A DNA stretch of 64,000 nt from Euglena gracilis (GCA_039621445.1 CP154957.1:10286409-10350408); one strand, 5' to 3'; counted from the stretch's first letter, positions 1 to 11,291 are shown. Notes: a model not told the origin generated them from the sequence alone. Numbers and translations are program-made.

Positions 1-552
1 AGCCGTGGTCTTGTGGTAAAAAGAAAAGGACATTTGCCAAAGTTCACTTCTTGGTTGGCTGGCTTTGTACACTGTCTCATGGGCCCTGCACCTTTCATTC
101 CACTTTCTCTTTGTTTCCATCCGCCAGCTTTGCCTCTCATGGCAACGGTTGTATTGGCGACGCTCAGCACAGGCTGGCGTGACCGTTTCGGCGGCAAACG
201 GTCCCCCGGCGCCGCCCGCGGCCGGTCCATCACCAAAGAGCTGGCCCAGGAGCTTGCGAGGCACTCGGCCCGCAGCGTCGGCGCCGGTGGCCGGTGGCAG
301 GAGGCTCGGCCGGGCTGCTTTTTTTTTTGGGAAGCTGACCTCCCCATCAGCTGGTCTGCGTGTTTCAGAATGCCATGATCATGTCTCTGAATTCCGGTAC
401 CCCAGTTGCAACGATACATTCATTTGAGGTGCATACAAACATTTGATACATACATTTGATTCTGTTTTAATCAAGAAGTCTTTTCATGTGCTTTACTGTA
501 TGTGCGACGTTTTCTGTCTGTTCCCCGCCTGTGTTTCCTCGCCTTCTCTCAG

Positions 553-758
553 CGAATGCCCCACACACCATGGGGGTGGGATGGCGGTGCCCCAACAGGG
601 GCTGCAACCCCCGTCCCCGCACGGGGCCGGGCCAAACGGCTGCCTGGGCGGAACCCCCGCCCGCCGCGCCGGCCGTGCCGGCCAACGGCTCCGCATTCCG
701 GGACGCCACGGGGAAGGGCCCTGCGCCGCCCTGGCGGCAGGCTACAGACGTGGACGGG
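553..758 (+). CDS. Pro-rich exon, gene A
   Basis: This is one exon of a long multi-exon gene whose function I do not recognise. It follows a CTCTCAG acceptor at 546-552 and reads through a W-R-C-P-N-R-G-C-N start, then Pro/Ala-rich sequence ending ATDVDG. The reading frame is fixed by the next exon: removing 759-998 by the CAG/CTG intron rule joins VDG directly to ELADASPP in the same phase. The WRCPNRGC word could be part of a small zinc-binding motif, but only two cysteines are visible. Other frames are also open because of the high GC, so the frame call depends on the junction. Confidence 0.5.
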
Positions 759-998
759 GAGCAGAGGTATTTAAAAGTTTGGTGACCGGGGGGGGGGGCA
801 GGGGGTGGGTGGGCCGGGGGGGGGGAGTCGGGTTGAGTGGGCCCCTCCCAGAGCGGGGTTTTTTTTAATTTTGGAGGGCCAAATGTATTTTGGACTCCAA
901 AATTGACACCCCAAAAGTCCTGAGTCCCCCCCCCCTGGGTGGGTGGGTGAGTGGGTCCGGACTCCCCCCCCCCCGGGACTTAAAAAACCTCTGGCGGG
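759..998 (+). other. Non-conventional intron made of a TIR element
   Basis: The intron has no GT-AG ends. CAG is at +4 to +6 (762-764) and CTG at -8 to -6 (991-993). The element 762-993 has inverted ends CAGAGGTATTTAAAAG and GGACTTAAAAAACCTCTG. It is flanked by acggggag (754-761) and gcggggag (994-1001), a 7/8 match to an 8-bp TSD. Excision leaves one TSD copy and keeps the reading frame. Confidence 0.65.
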
Positions 999-1154
999 GA
1001 GTTGGCGGACGCCTCGCCGCCCAACGTGCCGGTGGTGGTGCGGTACGTGACGGGCCCCATGCCCCGGCCGACCACCGACATGGTGCCCCGGGAGCCGCAA
1101 CCCGGCCAGCTTCCTGCTTTGGGCTTCGGTGCGACGGTGGACCCGTGCGGAATG
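999..1154 (+). CDS. Pro/Val-rich exon, gene A
   Basis: The exon begins GAG TTG GCG GAC directly after the non-conventional intron and ends before GTCAGT, a conventional donor. It encodes ELADASPPNVPVVVRY, then TGPMPRPTTDMVPREPQP and a Gly/Ala tail. I see no recognised domain. Phase 0 at the left edge agrees with the preceding exon. Confidence 0.55.
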
Positions 1155-1499
1155 GTCAGTTTCAGAAGGACACGCCGATTTGGGTGAAACGGCCACGCCA
1201 CTTGAGTTCCTGGATAAAAGCTATTGTGACGTTGTGCATCATTCTTATTATACAGTTATTTTTCTTTTTTTTCCCTGCGCTGTTTTGGTTTCATTTCTGA
1301 CACCTCAATTTGGTGATGTGTGAGTCTGGTAACGTGAAACCTCTGCAGCTTATTCCGGCCAGTTTTTCTCCCAATTTGGAGCTGAAAACGTCCCCAACGT
1401 TTGGCCCAGGAGCCTGCTGATGTGGAAACAGAACCTCACCTGCCTGCAGGGCTGAAATAGGAATCCCATTCCGGTAGGTAAAGGCCGATCCCTCCAACC

Positions 1500-1729
1500 G
1501 TTTTGTTTCGTCTGGGACCCCGGGGGCAGGGGGGTGGGTGGGTCTGCTGAGCCTCCCCCGGGGGGTCCCCCAGGGGGAGGGGTGGGATGTACTTTTCGGC
1601 GCCAAATTTTTTTTGAAAAAGGTGCTATTTTTAGCATTTTTCGCGATTTTTTGATTTTTAATTTTTTGCCATTTTTGGGGGAAAGTGGGTGGGTCCCTGG
1701 GACCCCCCGGTCTTAAAAAAAAAACCCCT
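1500..1729 (+). mobile_element. Degenerate TIR element of the CAGGGGTTTTTTTTAAG family
   Basis: The core resembles the copies at 32712 and 51449: a C/G-run palindrome, then TTTTCGGCGCC, an AT-rich TTTAGCATTTTTCGCGATTTTT core and a right end CTTAAAAAAAAAACCCCTG. The left end is eroded, so no TSD can be scored. Confidence 0.5.
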
Positions 1730-1757
1730 GGACCCCTTCCCACACGCACCACCACAG

Positions 1758-1915
1758 GCAGGCCTTCCCTGCAGCCCCGCCCGCCTGTCGAACCCGGTTG
1801 CTGACAGCGACGCCGAGGCGGCGGGGCCCCGGCGGACGCTGGTGGAGCTGTCCGCCCCCAGCGACGGGGAGGCGCTGGGGGCGGAGTCCATCGTGAGCAG
1901 CAAGCAGCGAGGCGG
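1758..1915 (+). CDS. Acidic Ser-rich exon, gene A (approximate edges)
   Basis: The exon follows a CACCACCACAG acceptor. It encodes ADSDAEAAGPRRTLVELS, then APSDGEALGAES, an acidic, disordered-looking stretch. A later exon near 3.4 kb repeats the ADSDEE style, which suggests a disordered region of one protein spread over several exons. No function can be assigned. Confidence 0.45.
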
Positions 1916-1954
1916 ACGGGCTCCGGCCCCCCAGACTGCCAGATGTGTTGGATG

Positions 1955-2870
1955 GAAGTGCTGACCAACGCATCAGCACGTCAGTATTTGGTGTTTTTTC
2001 CCCCCATTGACACCACACCATTGACACCACTACGTGCTAATATTGCATATTTTTTGATGTGTTTATTTTGATGCTGGTATGAATTTTTTATTTATTGGCA
2101 TTCATTTCATGCACCACTCATAACCCTGGGGGATATAAAGATAGTTGAAAGTGGAGGCTTAGTCAGCAAAAAAGGGTATGACAACGGAAAGATTCAGAGA
2201 GGGGTCACCGTCAGAGGAGGGTTGTCACACCCCATGTAAATAGATGGATAATATCCCTATTGACATAACCCCCCCGAATAGAACCACGCCTTGGTTTTTG
2301 ACTATTGGTCCGAATTGAGCCTCCCTTTTACTCACAGTGTACAAGTGAAGGGGATTGAACATACCCCGAATGGAAGCCTCCCCTCCGTTTTGGACCAACA
2401 GTCTGAATAGAAGCACTGGGATGGGGCCCATTCGGGGGGGTTTTACTAATTAGCGCTACGAGGTGTTCGGGATGTTTCTGAACCTGGCTCTCTCTCCAGA
2501 AGCGGTCTTGAGTCAGCCTGCACACTGTGACGACTTCGGAAGGTTTCTGGCGGGGGTCGGCTGGTTTCTCGAATTGGCGAAGCGTCGGCGGGAGTAAACG
2601 GGGGGGTTGCCACAGAGGACAGGTCTGAGACGCAGGAAACCACATGGTGATGGTGATGGTGGATGGGGAGGGGGACCACCACCCACCTCACTCCATCCTG
2701 GTGGGAAAGTGTGTGGGGTACAACGCCCCCACCCCTGGGTGGGTAGACCCCCACCAGACTTTCCTGTACAGCTATGTCAGCGAGGGTCATGTCAACCTTC
2801 CCCCCATGTTCTTAACTCGGGGATGGTTGAACAGCAGCCAAGCATCCTTCTTGCTCCCTGGGGGCAGTTG
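1955..2870 (+). other. Intronic or intergenic stretch with a C-run TIR element
   Basis: I find no convincing exon here. Around 2265-2447 there is a short inverted-repeat element with ends ATAACCCCCCCGAATAGAA and CATTCGGGGGGGTTTTAC. The rest is unstructured sequence with short open frames on both strands. Confidence 0.4.
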
Positions 2871-2875
2871 CGTGA

Positions 2876-3324
2876 CGGGGGTATTTATGGGATGGGGTTA
2901 GGGTTATAATTTTCGTTCAAAGTTAGTAACACCTAAGCTAGGTTTCCATAAAACTCGGTCGAAATGTTGGCCAGGGTCATAACCAGGCCGTATTTTAGTT
3001 GGGTGCCGACCCACCCCGGGGGGGGGGGGTGCCTGCCTGGGCAGGCACCCCAAGGCACTCCAAATCCGACCCCCCCGGGGGGGGGGGTAGGGCACATGGC
3101 CAAAAGTGCCCTTGCACAGACCCGGCGCCGAAGGCGCCGGGGAGCCAAAAATGGCCTATTTTCAAAGGAATGTGCCTGGGCACAGGCCGAAATCCGACCC
3201 CCCCGGGGGGGGGTAGTGCCTGCCTGGGCAGTCACCCCAAGGTACTCCGGACCCCCTCCCCCCGGGGTTGGTAAAAAAAACAGCCTAGTCATAACCCTAA
3301 CCCTTATTCCATAAATAGCCCCTG
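2876..3324 (+). mobile_element. Older TIR element carrying TTAGGG-like ends, hosting a nested element
   Basis: The left end CGGGGGTATTTATGG is followed by GATGGGGTTAGGGTTATAA. The right end is CCTAACCC, TTATTCCATAAATAG, CCCCTG. These are inverted copies that include telomere-like TTAGGG units. The element is split by the hAT-like copy at 2984-3287. No clear TSD of its own is visible. Confidence 0.55.
2984..3287 (+). mobile_element. hAT-like MITE with perfect 8-bp TSD
   Basis: The ends are CAGGCCGTATTTTAGTTGG and GGTTGGTAAAAAAAACAGCCTA. The exact 8-mer gtcataac occurs immediately left (2976-2983) and right (3288-3295). The interior has two C-run/G-run palindromes, the word TGCCTGCCTGGGCAGGCA and no open frame long enough for a transposase. 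Sister copies are at 8514-8813 and 60453-60547. An 8-bp TSD with CAG ends is typical of hAT non-autonomous elements. Confidence 0.8.
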
Positions 3325-3365
3325 GTATTGTACTGGCCCTCCCCGGGGGGGGGGGTCCGGCTGCC

Positions 3366-3560
3366 GGTTGAACATTCCCGCATTCCGGCCCTCTTCGCTG
3401 CCGCCGACCCGGGGCCCCCGGCGGACAGCGACGAAGAGACTGAGAGCAGCCCCCGGCAAAGCGGCGGACCGCCCCCCGAGCTGGCGACGAGCAGCCCTGC
3501 CCCGGCGGTGCCACCGCCCCACTCCTCCCGCCCGGGGCAGCGTTGCCCGGCTGGGGCCGC
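3366..3560 (+). CDS. Pro/Ser/Glu-rich exon, gene A (approximate edges)
   Basis: The frame reads EHSRIPALFAAADPG, then PPADSDEETESSPRQSGG, then Pro/Ser-rich APAVPPPHSSRPG. Codons are strongly GC-ending, unlike the flanking repeats. The acidic ADSDEE block echoes the exon at 1758-1915. The sequence is likely disordered and no domain is recognised. Confidence 0.5.
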
Positions 3561-3719
3561 CGACCCCTGTCTCGGACGGCGTGGCTTTCTTCTTTGGGGA
3601 ACACCCCCCAAAGAACGGGGTGGTATTGCAATGGAACCTGGCCAGTGTTTTCGCTTTCAGGGGTTGAAAAGTAAGCACCCTTTTGGGGGTTCAAGTCGAT
3701 GGCTCAAGATTGGCAGCCT

Positions 3720-5360
3720 AACCCCCCCCCCCCCACTTATACCCCCCCCCCCGGGGTTTATAGGATCCGGTTTGGTTGGTCGGCCGAAGGGGGATATCGG
3801 TGGGAGGGGTTGCTGAGCTCTTATCTCTTTAGAGTAAGAGCGAAGCTTACCACCCCGGCGACGGGGGGTCCGACCCCCTTAGTTGCACTAAGGCTTCTTG
3901 TCTGTTTATGGCCGGCGCTAACTTCGCTTCTGGCCCAGTTTGCTGTCCGACCCCCCCCCCCCACCTCCCCCCCTGGGTAGGTCCGGTGGCCAGAGTATTG
4001 TTGATGCGATTGGATTTCCTGGCCCCCAAAGTGAATACCCTATGGGTTAGGGGACGATCTCTAGTTTCTCCAGAGCCTTAGGTTACCCGCAACTCCCCGC
4101 CAGTCCGGAGATATGGCCCGAGCAAAAAAGTTGCGTACCGTTTTTTTTTCTGGGAAAATTTCAGGGTCATTTTGGGGTCAAAAAATCGAAAATTCAAAAT
4201 ATCTCGAAAACGCTGCGGAGTTGAGGAAAAATAAAGAGGACGTCATTCCACAACTTTGGGACGCCCTATCGATCGGTATGTGCGGTTTGGGCCAACTCCT
4301 CGCGTAGGCCGAGATACGGCCGTTTTGTGGTTTTGGGCCAGTTTTGCCAGTTTTGGCCATTTCGGGCCTGTTCGGGGCCCGAAACCGTAAATGGGCCGTA
4401 TCTCGGGCTAGACGAGGAGTTGGGACTCAAACCAGGGGGTCAATCATGAGGTTTAGGGGGGGGGGTTGACCGTTTTTTGAGGTTCCCGGTGCCTGGTTGT
4501 GCGATTTTGGGCCAGCTTTGGGTATTCGGGGACCCCTGCGGGGGGTCCGAGGGCAGCTGGGCGAGGGGGTCGGGAGGCAGGTCGGGACCCAAAATTTGAA
4601 ATTTTTTTTTGCTCAAAAACATTTTTTTTTTCACTTCAGAACATCAAAAAAGTGTTTTTGAGCGGAAAATTTTTTCCGAACCAACCCCCCCCCCCCATGC
4701 CCCCCCCTGGCTAGGGCCCGCCCCCCCCCCCCCACCCAGCTGGTGTAGGTGTACTTGGCCATTTTTGGGTCAAAAAGTTGAAAAAATTCGAATTTTTTTT
4801 TGCCCAAAGCCAAGTTTTTTGACCTCCCGGACCCGAAGGAAATGTTTTTGGGCTGAAAATGAGCGTTTTTTTGACCCCCGGCCCCCCTGTTTTGGGCCCC
4901 AATCCTATGGACTTTGGGTCATTTTCGGGTCAAAAAAGTCGAAAAAAATCGAATTTTTTTTTGCCCAAAACGATGTCCTCCGGGAGGGGGGGGGTGCCTG
5001 CTATGGGCCGGCATCCCATAGCACAAGGCACCCCCTCCTCCCCGGCGTTGGTTAAAAAAAAAGCCAACTCAGGACCAACGTTCGAAGTTTGTAATGTAGT
5101 GTCTGTAGCATGTGTTAATACCGTTGGAATTCACCTCTCAGGCAATCAGCCTGAGTTCTGCACCGAGGCCCACCAGAGCTGTGCTTGTTTTGACGGTGTT
5201 GGAACTCAGCCTTTTAATATTGTTGTCCATCGTGGCGCCAGGAATTGATCTGCCACACATTTTTTTTGCCTCCAAAGTTGTGATATATTCCGCAATGCGA
5301 GCGTCATTTTGCAGTTGATCGACCCCCCTCCTCCAAAACACACCCAATAAGGAACCTACC
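3720..5360 (+). other. Non-coding stretch of C-run hairpins
   Basis: No exon is supported. The stretch holds a C-run hairpin near 3728-3800 with the word GGATCCGGTTTGGTTGGTCG, also found near 57545 and 57820. An inverted repeat pairs 4290-4321 with 4394-4425 (CCAACTCCTCG against CGAGGAGTTGG). A TGCC..GGCA C-run block lies at 4985-5060. Confidence 0.4.
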
Positions 5361-5741
5361 TCACATCATGTTCAGCAACCATGTCCAGACCAGAATTCTT
5401 TTTTACTCGGAAGACCCTCCGGGGGAGGAGGATTGTTGATTCCGGGGCCGGACCCCCTGGGGGGGGGTCCTGGCGGGAGGCCTGGGTATGGGTTTTGGTG
5501 CGGAGCGCCAATTTTTATTATTATTATTTAAGGAAATGCCCTTAGACAGCCCGATTTTTTTGGGGGTCCCCCGGGGGGGGGTCCTGCGCTGGGCTGGGTG
5601 GGTGGGTGGGAGGGACCCCTTCTCCCACCGGGGGTCTTATCTTGAAAAAGCCTGGTCCGGACATCAATGACTCTCAGTAAAAAACCCGCCCCCCTCTGCC
5701 ACACCACGCTCCCAAACTGCCCTGGCCCACCCCCAAGCGGA

Positions 5742-5860
5742 GGTCGTGGAGGACGCCGAGCCAACCGTAGACCCCAGGGAGGACACCGACGATGGGACGG
5801 CGGAGGGCCCCTTTGAGCTCCACCAACTCTCCCAGGCTGTTTCTTCTCACTCGCCAGGGG
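5742..5860 (+). CDS. Acidic exon, gene A (approximate edges)
   Basis: The frame encodes EVVEDAEPTVDPREDTDD, then GTAEGPFELHQLSQAVSS. It is acidic and Ser-containing, in keeping with the neighbouring exons. GC-rich third positions support coding. Splice edges were not resolved and the function is unknown. Confidence 0.4.
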
Positions 5861-6074
5861 TAATCGTTGCACCACACAAGCCTTGCACATGTTCCTGAGA
5901 CAGACACCATTCAGATGCGGATTTTTTTCAGAGGTGTGTCCTTGCGATGCCCACCATTTCTGAGAAGGGATGATAGGTTTCATTTGAAAAGCTTTTGGAT
6001 GATCTCACTGAGGGCTTGTTTTTTTTTCACGCTCATCCAAGCAATGTAAAAATTTCCCATTCGCGGCTTTGGCA

Positions 6075-6290
6075 CCATTATGTTTGTGCTGTGCGTTTGT
6101 GTGTTTTTTTTGTGTGTGTTTTGTGTCTGCTGTGTGTGCTGGCTGGTGTGTGTTGCGCGCGCGCGCTCTCTCTCTGTTTGTGTGCGCTGTGTCTGTGTTG
6201 CAACCACAATTGTGTGTGTGCATACTGTGTTTGTGCCTTGCGTGTGTATGTTCGTGCGTGCGTGCGCGCACGTGTGTGTTATTCTGTTTG
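6075..6290 (+). repeat. GT-rich microsatellite block
   Basis: This is an irregular run of TGTGTG, GCGCGC and TGTGTTT words in an intron of gene A. Confidence 0.8.
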
Positions 6291-6334
6291 CGAGTATTTT
6301 CCTCCAAGGGGATAAACCGACAGCCTGAATTCTC

Positions 6335-6480
6335 CACTTCTACCAGTACCACCCCGGAGAAGGGCGTCGGGGTCGCAGAAGTGGTGCCCGATGCGGACGC
6401 TCACCAGGTGGAGGGCAGGGTGGTCTGTCCCTCCTCCCCCTCCTCCTGTCCCCCTGTGCCTGCCCCTCCTCAGCAGGTTC
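6335..6480 (+). CDS. Ser/Val-rich exon, gene A (approximate edges)
   Basis: The frame reads STSTSTTPEKGVGVAEVV, then PDADAHQVEGRVVCPSSP. Composition and codon use match the other gene A exons. Neither edge is certain. Confidence 0.4.
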
Positions 6481-6794
6481 CAGAGAAGAATTGCGGAGAA
6501 TTTCTTCCGGTGCAAGGCACCGGAAAGTGAGCAAAAAAATGCCTTTCCCCCCTCACTTTTGAGCGTATTAATGCAAAAATTTCGAAAGATGAGCATTTTT
6601 GGATTTATTTTCGAAGAAAAAGCAGGGGTTTCCAACAATTTTGGCCTTTTATCCGGTCCTTTGTCTGTCCACAAAATCAAAAAATTTCCAGGCCCATGTC
6701 AGTTTCGAGGTAGGAGGGGTGGGGTACGACCCCCCCCCCCCCGCTCTGTGTCTGGCGCCCCCAAAGGCTTCCCATCTGTCCCCGGGGAGGGGTA

Positions 6795-7300
6795 ACCCCC
6801 CCCCCCCCGAATATAAGAAACCCGTTTCTTATATTTTGGGTGTCGGCCGATCGGCCCAAAGGGTTTCTTATATTTGGGGGTTTCTTATATTTGGGTGTCG
6901 AAGGCAGGCCCCAAGGGTTTCTTTTAAATGGAACTTTTTCTTCCTTCGGTTCCTTCATGTGATTAATTACATGTGACCGCCGTGTGTAGGATTTTGTCAC
7001 TTTCTTGAGTCCAGTTGCACGTGCCCCATCCAAAAAACAGTTGCTTCTGACCTCTTGCTTTGCAAAGAAACAATAGACCGGACCGGCTTCATCTTTGTGT
7101 TGATCGTGCCTTGAGATTTTCTGTGACCCATGGTGAAAATAGATGAGGGGTTTCTTATGTATGGATCGGAGTCCAACAGCCTGGGGGTATCTTATATTCG
7201 GGGGTTTCTGATATTTGGGTGTCGGCTGAAAACCGGCCAAAGGGTTTCTTATATTTGGGGGTTTCTTATAGCGAGGGGTTTCTTATATTTGGGGTTGTGT
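6795..7300 (+). repeat. TTTCTTATATTTGGGGG repeat cluster
   Basis: The word GGGTTTCTTATATTTGGG occurs at least six times between 6820 and 7300, opening with the inverse form CCCCGAATATAAGAAACCC near 6810. It looks like a TIR element with internally amplified ends. The unrelated segment 6930-7140 separates the two clusters. Confidence 0.6.
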
Positions 7301-7332
7301 GGTTGTCGCCTGGATGTAAGGTTGGAAACCCC

Positions 7333-7440
7333 CCTGGCAAAGGGAGACCTGCTCAGCGAGACGACGGACACGGTACGCACCGTGGGCAGCGAACACCAAC
7401 CCCCGCTGGAGTACAACTTCTGCCCAGCCACACCACAGAG
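7333..7440 (+). CDS. Exon, gene A (approximate edges)
   Basis: The frame encodes LAKGDLLSETTDTVRTVG, then SEHQPPLEYNFCPA, a normally mixed protein composition with GC-ending codons. It ends near a possible GAG|GTGACA donor at 7440. No domain is recognised. Confidence 0.45.
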
Positions 7441-7449
7441 GTGACATAA

Positions 7450-8500
7450 TTCCCCAGGTTGATGTTTGACTGTTTGACTTTTGGCCGAGAGTGGCTGAGA
7501 GTGTTTGAGGTTTTTTTACTTTAAAAAAACAGGAACGAAAAGGTGCTCCCCCAACCCCTTGTGCCCCCCCCCATCTTAATTTTAGCCCCCAGCAAATCCT
7601 GTCTTTTTAGAAGCAAATTGTTTATTCTCTGCGTTCTAACCCCCCCCTGCGTGTCCCACAAAAAATCCTGGTCCAACGAACACCCCTGTTTGGACCTGTT
7701 TGGACCTTTTGTTCCTGTTATTTTGTGTTCAAAACGGTTTTGTCTAATGAACATCACCTCTTGACCAGTTCATTTTTTTTTTCGACACTGAGGGGGGTGA
7801 ATGTATTGCCGAAAATGCACCAAATAAATCACAATACAAATAAAATGTAGCTATGGTGTCAGCTACTTTTTCCTATTTTTTTTTTTGTGCAGGGTGAATC
7901 AGCTTCTGGCAGTTTAGCTGTGGCTGCTTTTGGGCCCTTCTGGACAAGCTCGGCACACCACAGTACAGCGGAGAGCGTCCCCTGCTTTTTGTCGTCCCAT
8001 CAGGGACCCCCGCCCCTCCTGGGGTGAACAAGGTGGCCACGCCTTGTTTGTGGCTCAGACTTGTTTCTGTGTGTTTTGCAAGGAACCGAAGTCGTCAAAT
8101 TTTACATCCGCCAACCCTCAATGCATACTTTTGTTGATAGCGGTCGTCGTGCAATATTGGTCAGACACATTATACCATCTATTTGTTTGGGAAACTGTCA
8201 CACTTGAAAACCTTGAAGGTCCCTCTAGAAATTTCAGGGTCCTCAATACAGCCCAGCCTGCTGTCATAGGAAGCTGGCAGGGTTCCCAACTCCGGCCGAC
8301 CTGTCAGCATCCAAATCAATTGGCTTATTCCACCCACCCAGGAAAGTGTCAGAGACGGTCCGAGTCCGTTTGCCACTTTTTTTCCCCCAGTTTTTTTTTG
8401 CAGTTTTGATTTTTTTTGTATTTTCGATTTATTTTTTATTTCAGTCCGGCACCACGCTCAGGCCCATTCCAGCTGGGGCACCTCCGTTGGGGTTGGGGGG
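7450..8500 (+). other. Intron stretch without recognised exon
   Basis: I see nothing convincing here. Near 8225-8320 there is one copy of a CAGGGT, CCTGTCAG-type repeat also found at 28.5 and 29.2 kb. Confidence 0.35.
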
Positions 8501-8513
8501 GGGGTGTCAGCCG

Positions 8514-8813
8514 CGGGCTGAGTTTTGAGGTGGTGCCGACCCCACCCCGGGGGGGGGGGGTGCCTGTGGGCAGTGACTCCAAGGCATCCAGATCCGACCC
8601 CCCCCCAGGGGGGTGGGGCACATGGCCAAAAGTGCCTGGGCACTCTGCCAAGGCACTTCCGGCACCGAAGGCGCAGAAGTCCAGAAACGGCCATTTTCGG
8701 ATACTTTTTTGGCCCACAACCAGGCAGGCACCGACCCCCCCCCCCCTGGAGGGGAAGTGGCTGCCTTCCAGACACTCCAGGGCACTCCCCCGGGGTTGGC
8801 CAAACTCAGCCTG
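8514..8813 (+). mobile_element. hAT-like MITE, same family as 2984-3287
   Basis: The ends are CGGGCTGAGTTTTGAGG and GGTTGGCCAAACTCAGCCTG. The flanking 8-mers gtcagccg (8506-8513) and gccagctg (8814-8821) match at 6 of 8 positions. The interior shares the C-run palindromes and the AAAGTGCC and CCATTTTC words of the family. Confidence 0.65.
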
Positions 8814-9039
8814 GCCAGCTGACAGCTGACAACCGTTTTCCACCAGCCCAAATTTCCCAGGCTGTGAGCCGGAGCCCCAGGGGCCGTTAAGCCAACGGCA
8901 GTAGTGCGCGGTCGCCTCCGTAGCACACGCACCGCCGCCAATCAGATGTGGTGTGTGACGAACTCGGCAGTCCTCAAATCCCGCCGCAGTCCTGTGAAAT
9001 ATGCGGCCACTTTGTCGGCAGCCCCGCTGTCCCCCGCAG

Positions 9040-9124
9040 GGGCCCACCCCCAGGACGGCCTGCTGCTGCCTGGTGGAGCCCCGCTGGGCGTGACGCGGGA
9101 GGTGGCCCAGCGGCTGGCGGACAG
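9040..9124 (+). CDS. LPxG-type repeat exon, gene A
   Basis: The exon runs from a CCCCCGCAG acceptor to an ACAG|GTGTTG donor. It encodes AHPQDGLLLPGGAPLG, then VTREVAQRLADR. The LLLPGGAPL word is echoed in exons at 10.5 kb (VLLPSGRAI) and 11.8 kb (VALPDGTQLL), which suggests a degenerate repeat protein of unknown function. Confidence 0.55.
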
Positions 9125-9206
9125 GTGTTGGCCACTTCATCCCACCCACCAACCCACCACCCAGCCACCCACCCACACACCCACACCATATCCGCGCGCG
9201 CACGCG

Positions 9207-9470
<264 letters not shown>

Positions 9471-9794
9471 ACACGAGGAGGTTTATGTGAGTGAAGGGGT
9501 GGATAACTGTGAACACACATATCTAGTCAGACGTTCATGTGAATCAATGTTAACACGTAGGTGCAAGAAACCCTTTTCAAGTGATCAAATGAGCCAATTC
9601 CCAAGAAATTGCAAAGGCCTCAAAAGAATTAAACTCGGTTGTTGGCAAACGTTGAACCCGATTTTTTCTCACGCCACAGCACTTCGCAGGTTGTCCGACT
9701 CCGCGAATGGGTGCTGACTGGAACCAGTGCCCGTGGAGCCAGTCTGGTCTTTTTTTTGGGAGAGGGGGGCTCACCATGGTTGAATAGCCATCCC

Positions 9795-9873
9795 CTGGGT
9801 CCGTTCCCCATTGTCGCCATCGAAACGTTGGACGAGTGTGAGGACTACGACGTGGAGCCCAGCCGGGTTGTCG
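9795..9873 (+). CDS. Acidic exon, gene A (left edge approximate)
   Basis: The frame reads VAIETLDECEDYDVEPSR, then VVG, and stops at a clean G|GTGCGT donor. It is short and acidic, with no domain recognised. Confidence 0.45.
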
Positions 9874-10459
9874 GTGCGTGTTCCCAACCCTCCCCATCCT
9901 GTTGCCTTCCCTTCTCACGCGTTCTTTTTCAATTTTTTTTTGTGGGATGCTGGCGAGCATCTTCAACTGTTTAATTTTAAATTGTTCGACCCCTCGAGGC
10001 CAAAATCTTCCCACATTTCCCTAGGTGTAGTTCCTCATTGGGCATCTGGGTGCAGTGTGCACACATGCAGATTACAAGACTTCCAAACTGACCGCAACAC
10101 AATTTTTCCACCGCATCAGGTGTGTTTCACGGTGTGAGACCCAGAATATGAATCATTGATTTCTCATCAGCAGGTCGCCTCCTCAACATTAAAAAAATCC
10201 CCATGGCAGAAAGTGTGGTCGGTATGGTTGGAAGCTGGCCAGCTGGTCGGCTTGTGGTACCAAGGATCACTCCTTCCCGGATCGAGCAAAAAATTGGCAA
10301 AAAAAGGTAAGAAGGTCTGAATTTAACATTTGTTTTTCAGGAACAAAATATCAACAAAATTAAGTTTTCGATACACAGGCTGCCCACCGTTGGAACCACC
10401 AGACAGCCTGTGAATAGCATTTTTAGTCAAGGTGCGATACGACCAGATGCCGGGTTCGT

Positions 10460-10600
10460 TATCCACGGATTCCACCGTGCGCCCCCACGGCCCGTCGCCG
10501 TGCTGCTGCCCTCCGGCCGGGCCATCCGGGACGGGGAGGGGCGGCCGCTGGTGCTTGTGACTCTCGCCAGCGCGAAGCAGTACCTGCTGGGCCCTGGCCA
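10460..10600 (+). CDS. LPxG-type repeat exon, gene A (approximate edges)
   Basis: The frame encodes RAPPRPVAVLLPSGRAI, then RDGEGRPLVLVTLASAK and QYLLG. The LLPSG and GEGRPL words are spaced like the VALPDG and AGGKPI words of the 11.8 kb exon, supporting one repeat-containing protein. I do not recognise the family. Confidence 0.55.
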
Positions 10601-10918
10601 CCCCACTGCTTTGCTTTGTGTGTGCCTGGCCCTGCCCGCTGGACTTGACTGACTGGTTGTTTTAGAGTGTCCAACCACCCCAGGATGGGCAGAAAACAAC
10701 AACAGAAACTTGGAGCAGAAGGCGCCATATTTTTTTTGAAAATAGTCAAGAATCTTTTTTCATTTTTTTTTTTTTGCTATTTTGGCGGAAATGGACGGAG
10801 CCCGGGGGGGGGACAGTTGAGATGACAGACTGGTCTTGAAAAATTGACTCACTGGTTTTTTGATGGTGATAAACGATTGGGTGTTCATATTCCACTTTCA
10901 GGAGGGAAGGGAGGGAAG

Positions 10919-11289
10919 GTTAAACCGCCCCCAAATAATACCCCCCCCCCCCCGGGGTATTATTTTTTCACCCGACGTCCCGGCCCGTGGGGTATCATTT
11001 GGGGGGAGGATAATAGCAGCCCAAAATTTTCGAAATTTTTCGAAGTCCCGTAGGAGCCAAAAGGGTCATTTTTGTACTTTCTTATGAAATTTACCATTTT
11101 TTGGAGGTCAGATGATGTAGAAAAATCGATTTCTTTCGTAATTTGTTGTCAGAAATTGTGATTTTTACCTACATTTTCAGGCCAAAATCCGGGCCTTCGG
11201 CCCGAAACCGGGGGGGGGGTATAATTTCGGTCGCCGAAGTCATACCTCGACCGGGGAGGGGGGGGTATTATTTGGGGGGAGGGTTTAGC
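10919..11289 (+). mobile_element. C-run TIR element (CTAAACC/AAATAATACC ends)
   Basis: The ends TTAAACCGCCCCCAAATAAT and ATTATTTGGGGGGAGGGTTT are inverted copies. Related word patterns occur at 20207-20399 and 30223-30656. I could not find a convincing TSD. Confidence 0.5.
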
Positions 11290-11291
11290 AG

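Noticed and set aside
1-400. Coding exon at about 170-310 (RSITKELAQELARHSARS)
   Set aside because: GC-rich and open in two frames, but no splice edge or junction supports either frame, so it is not listed.
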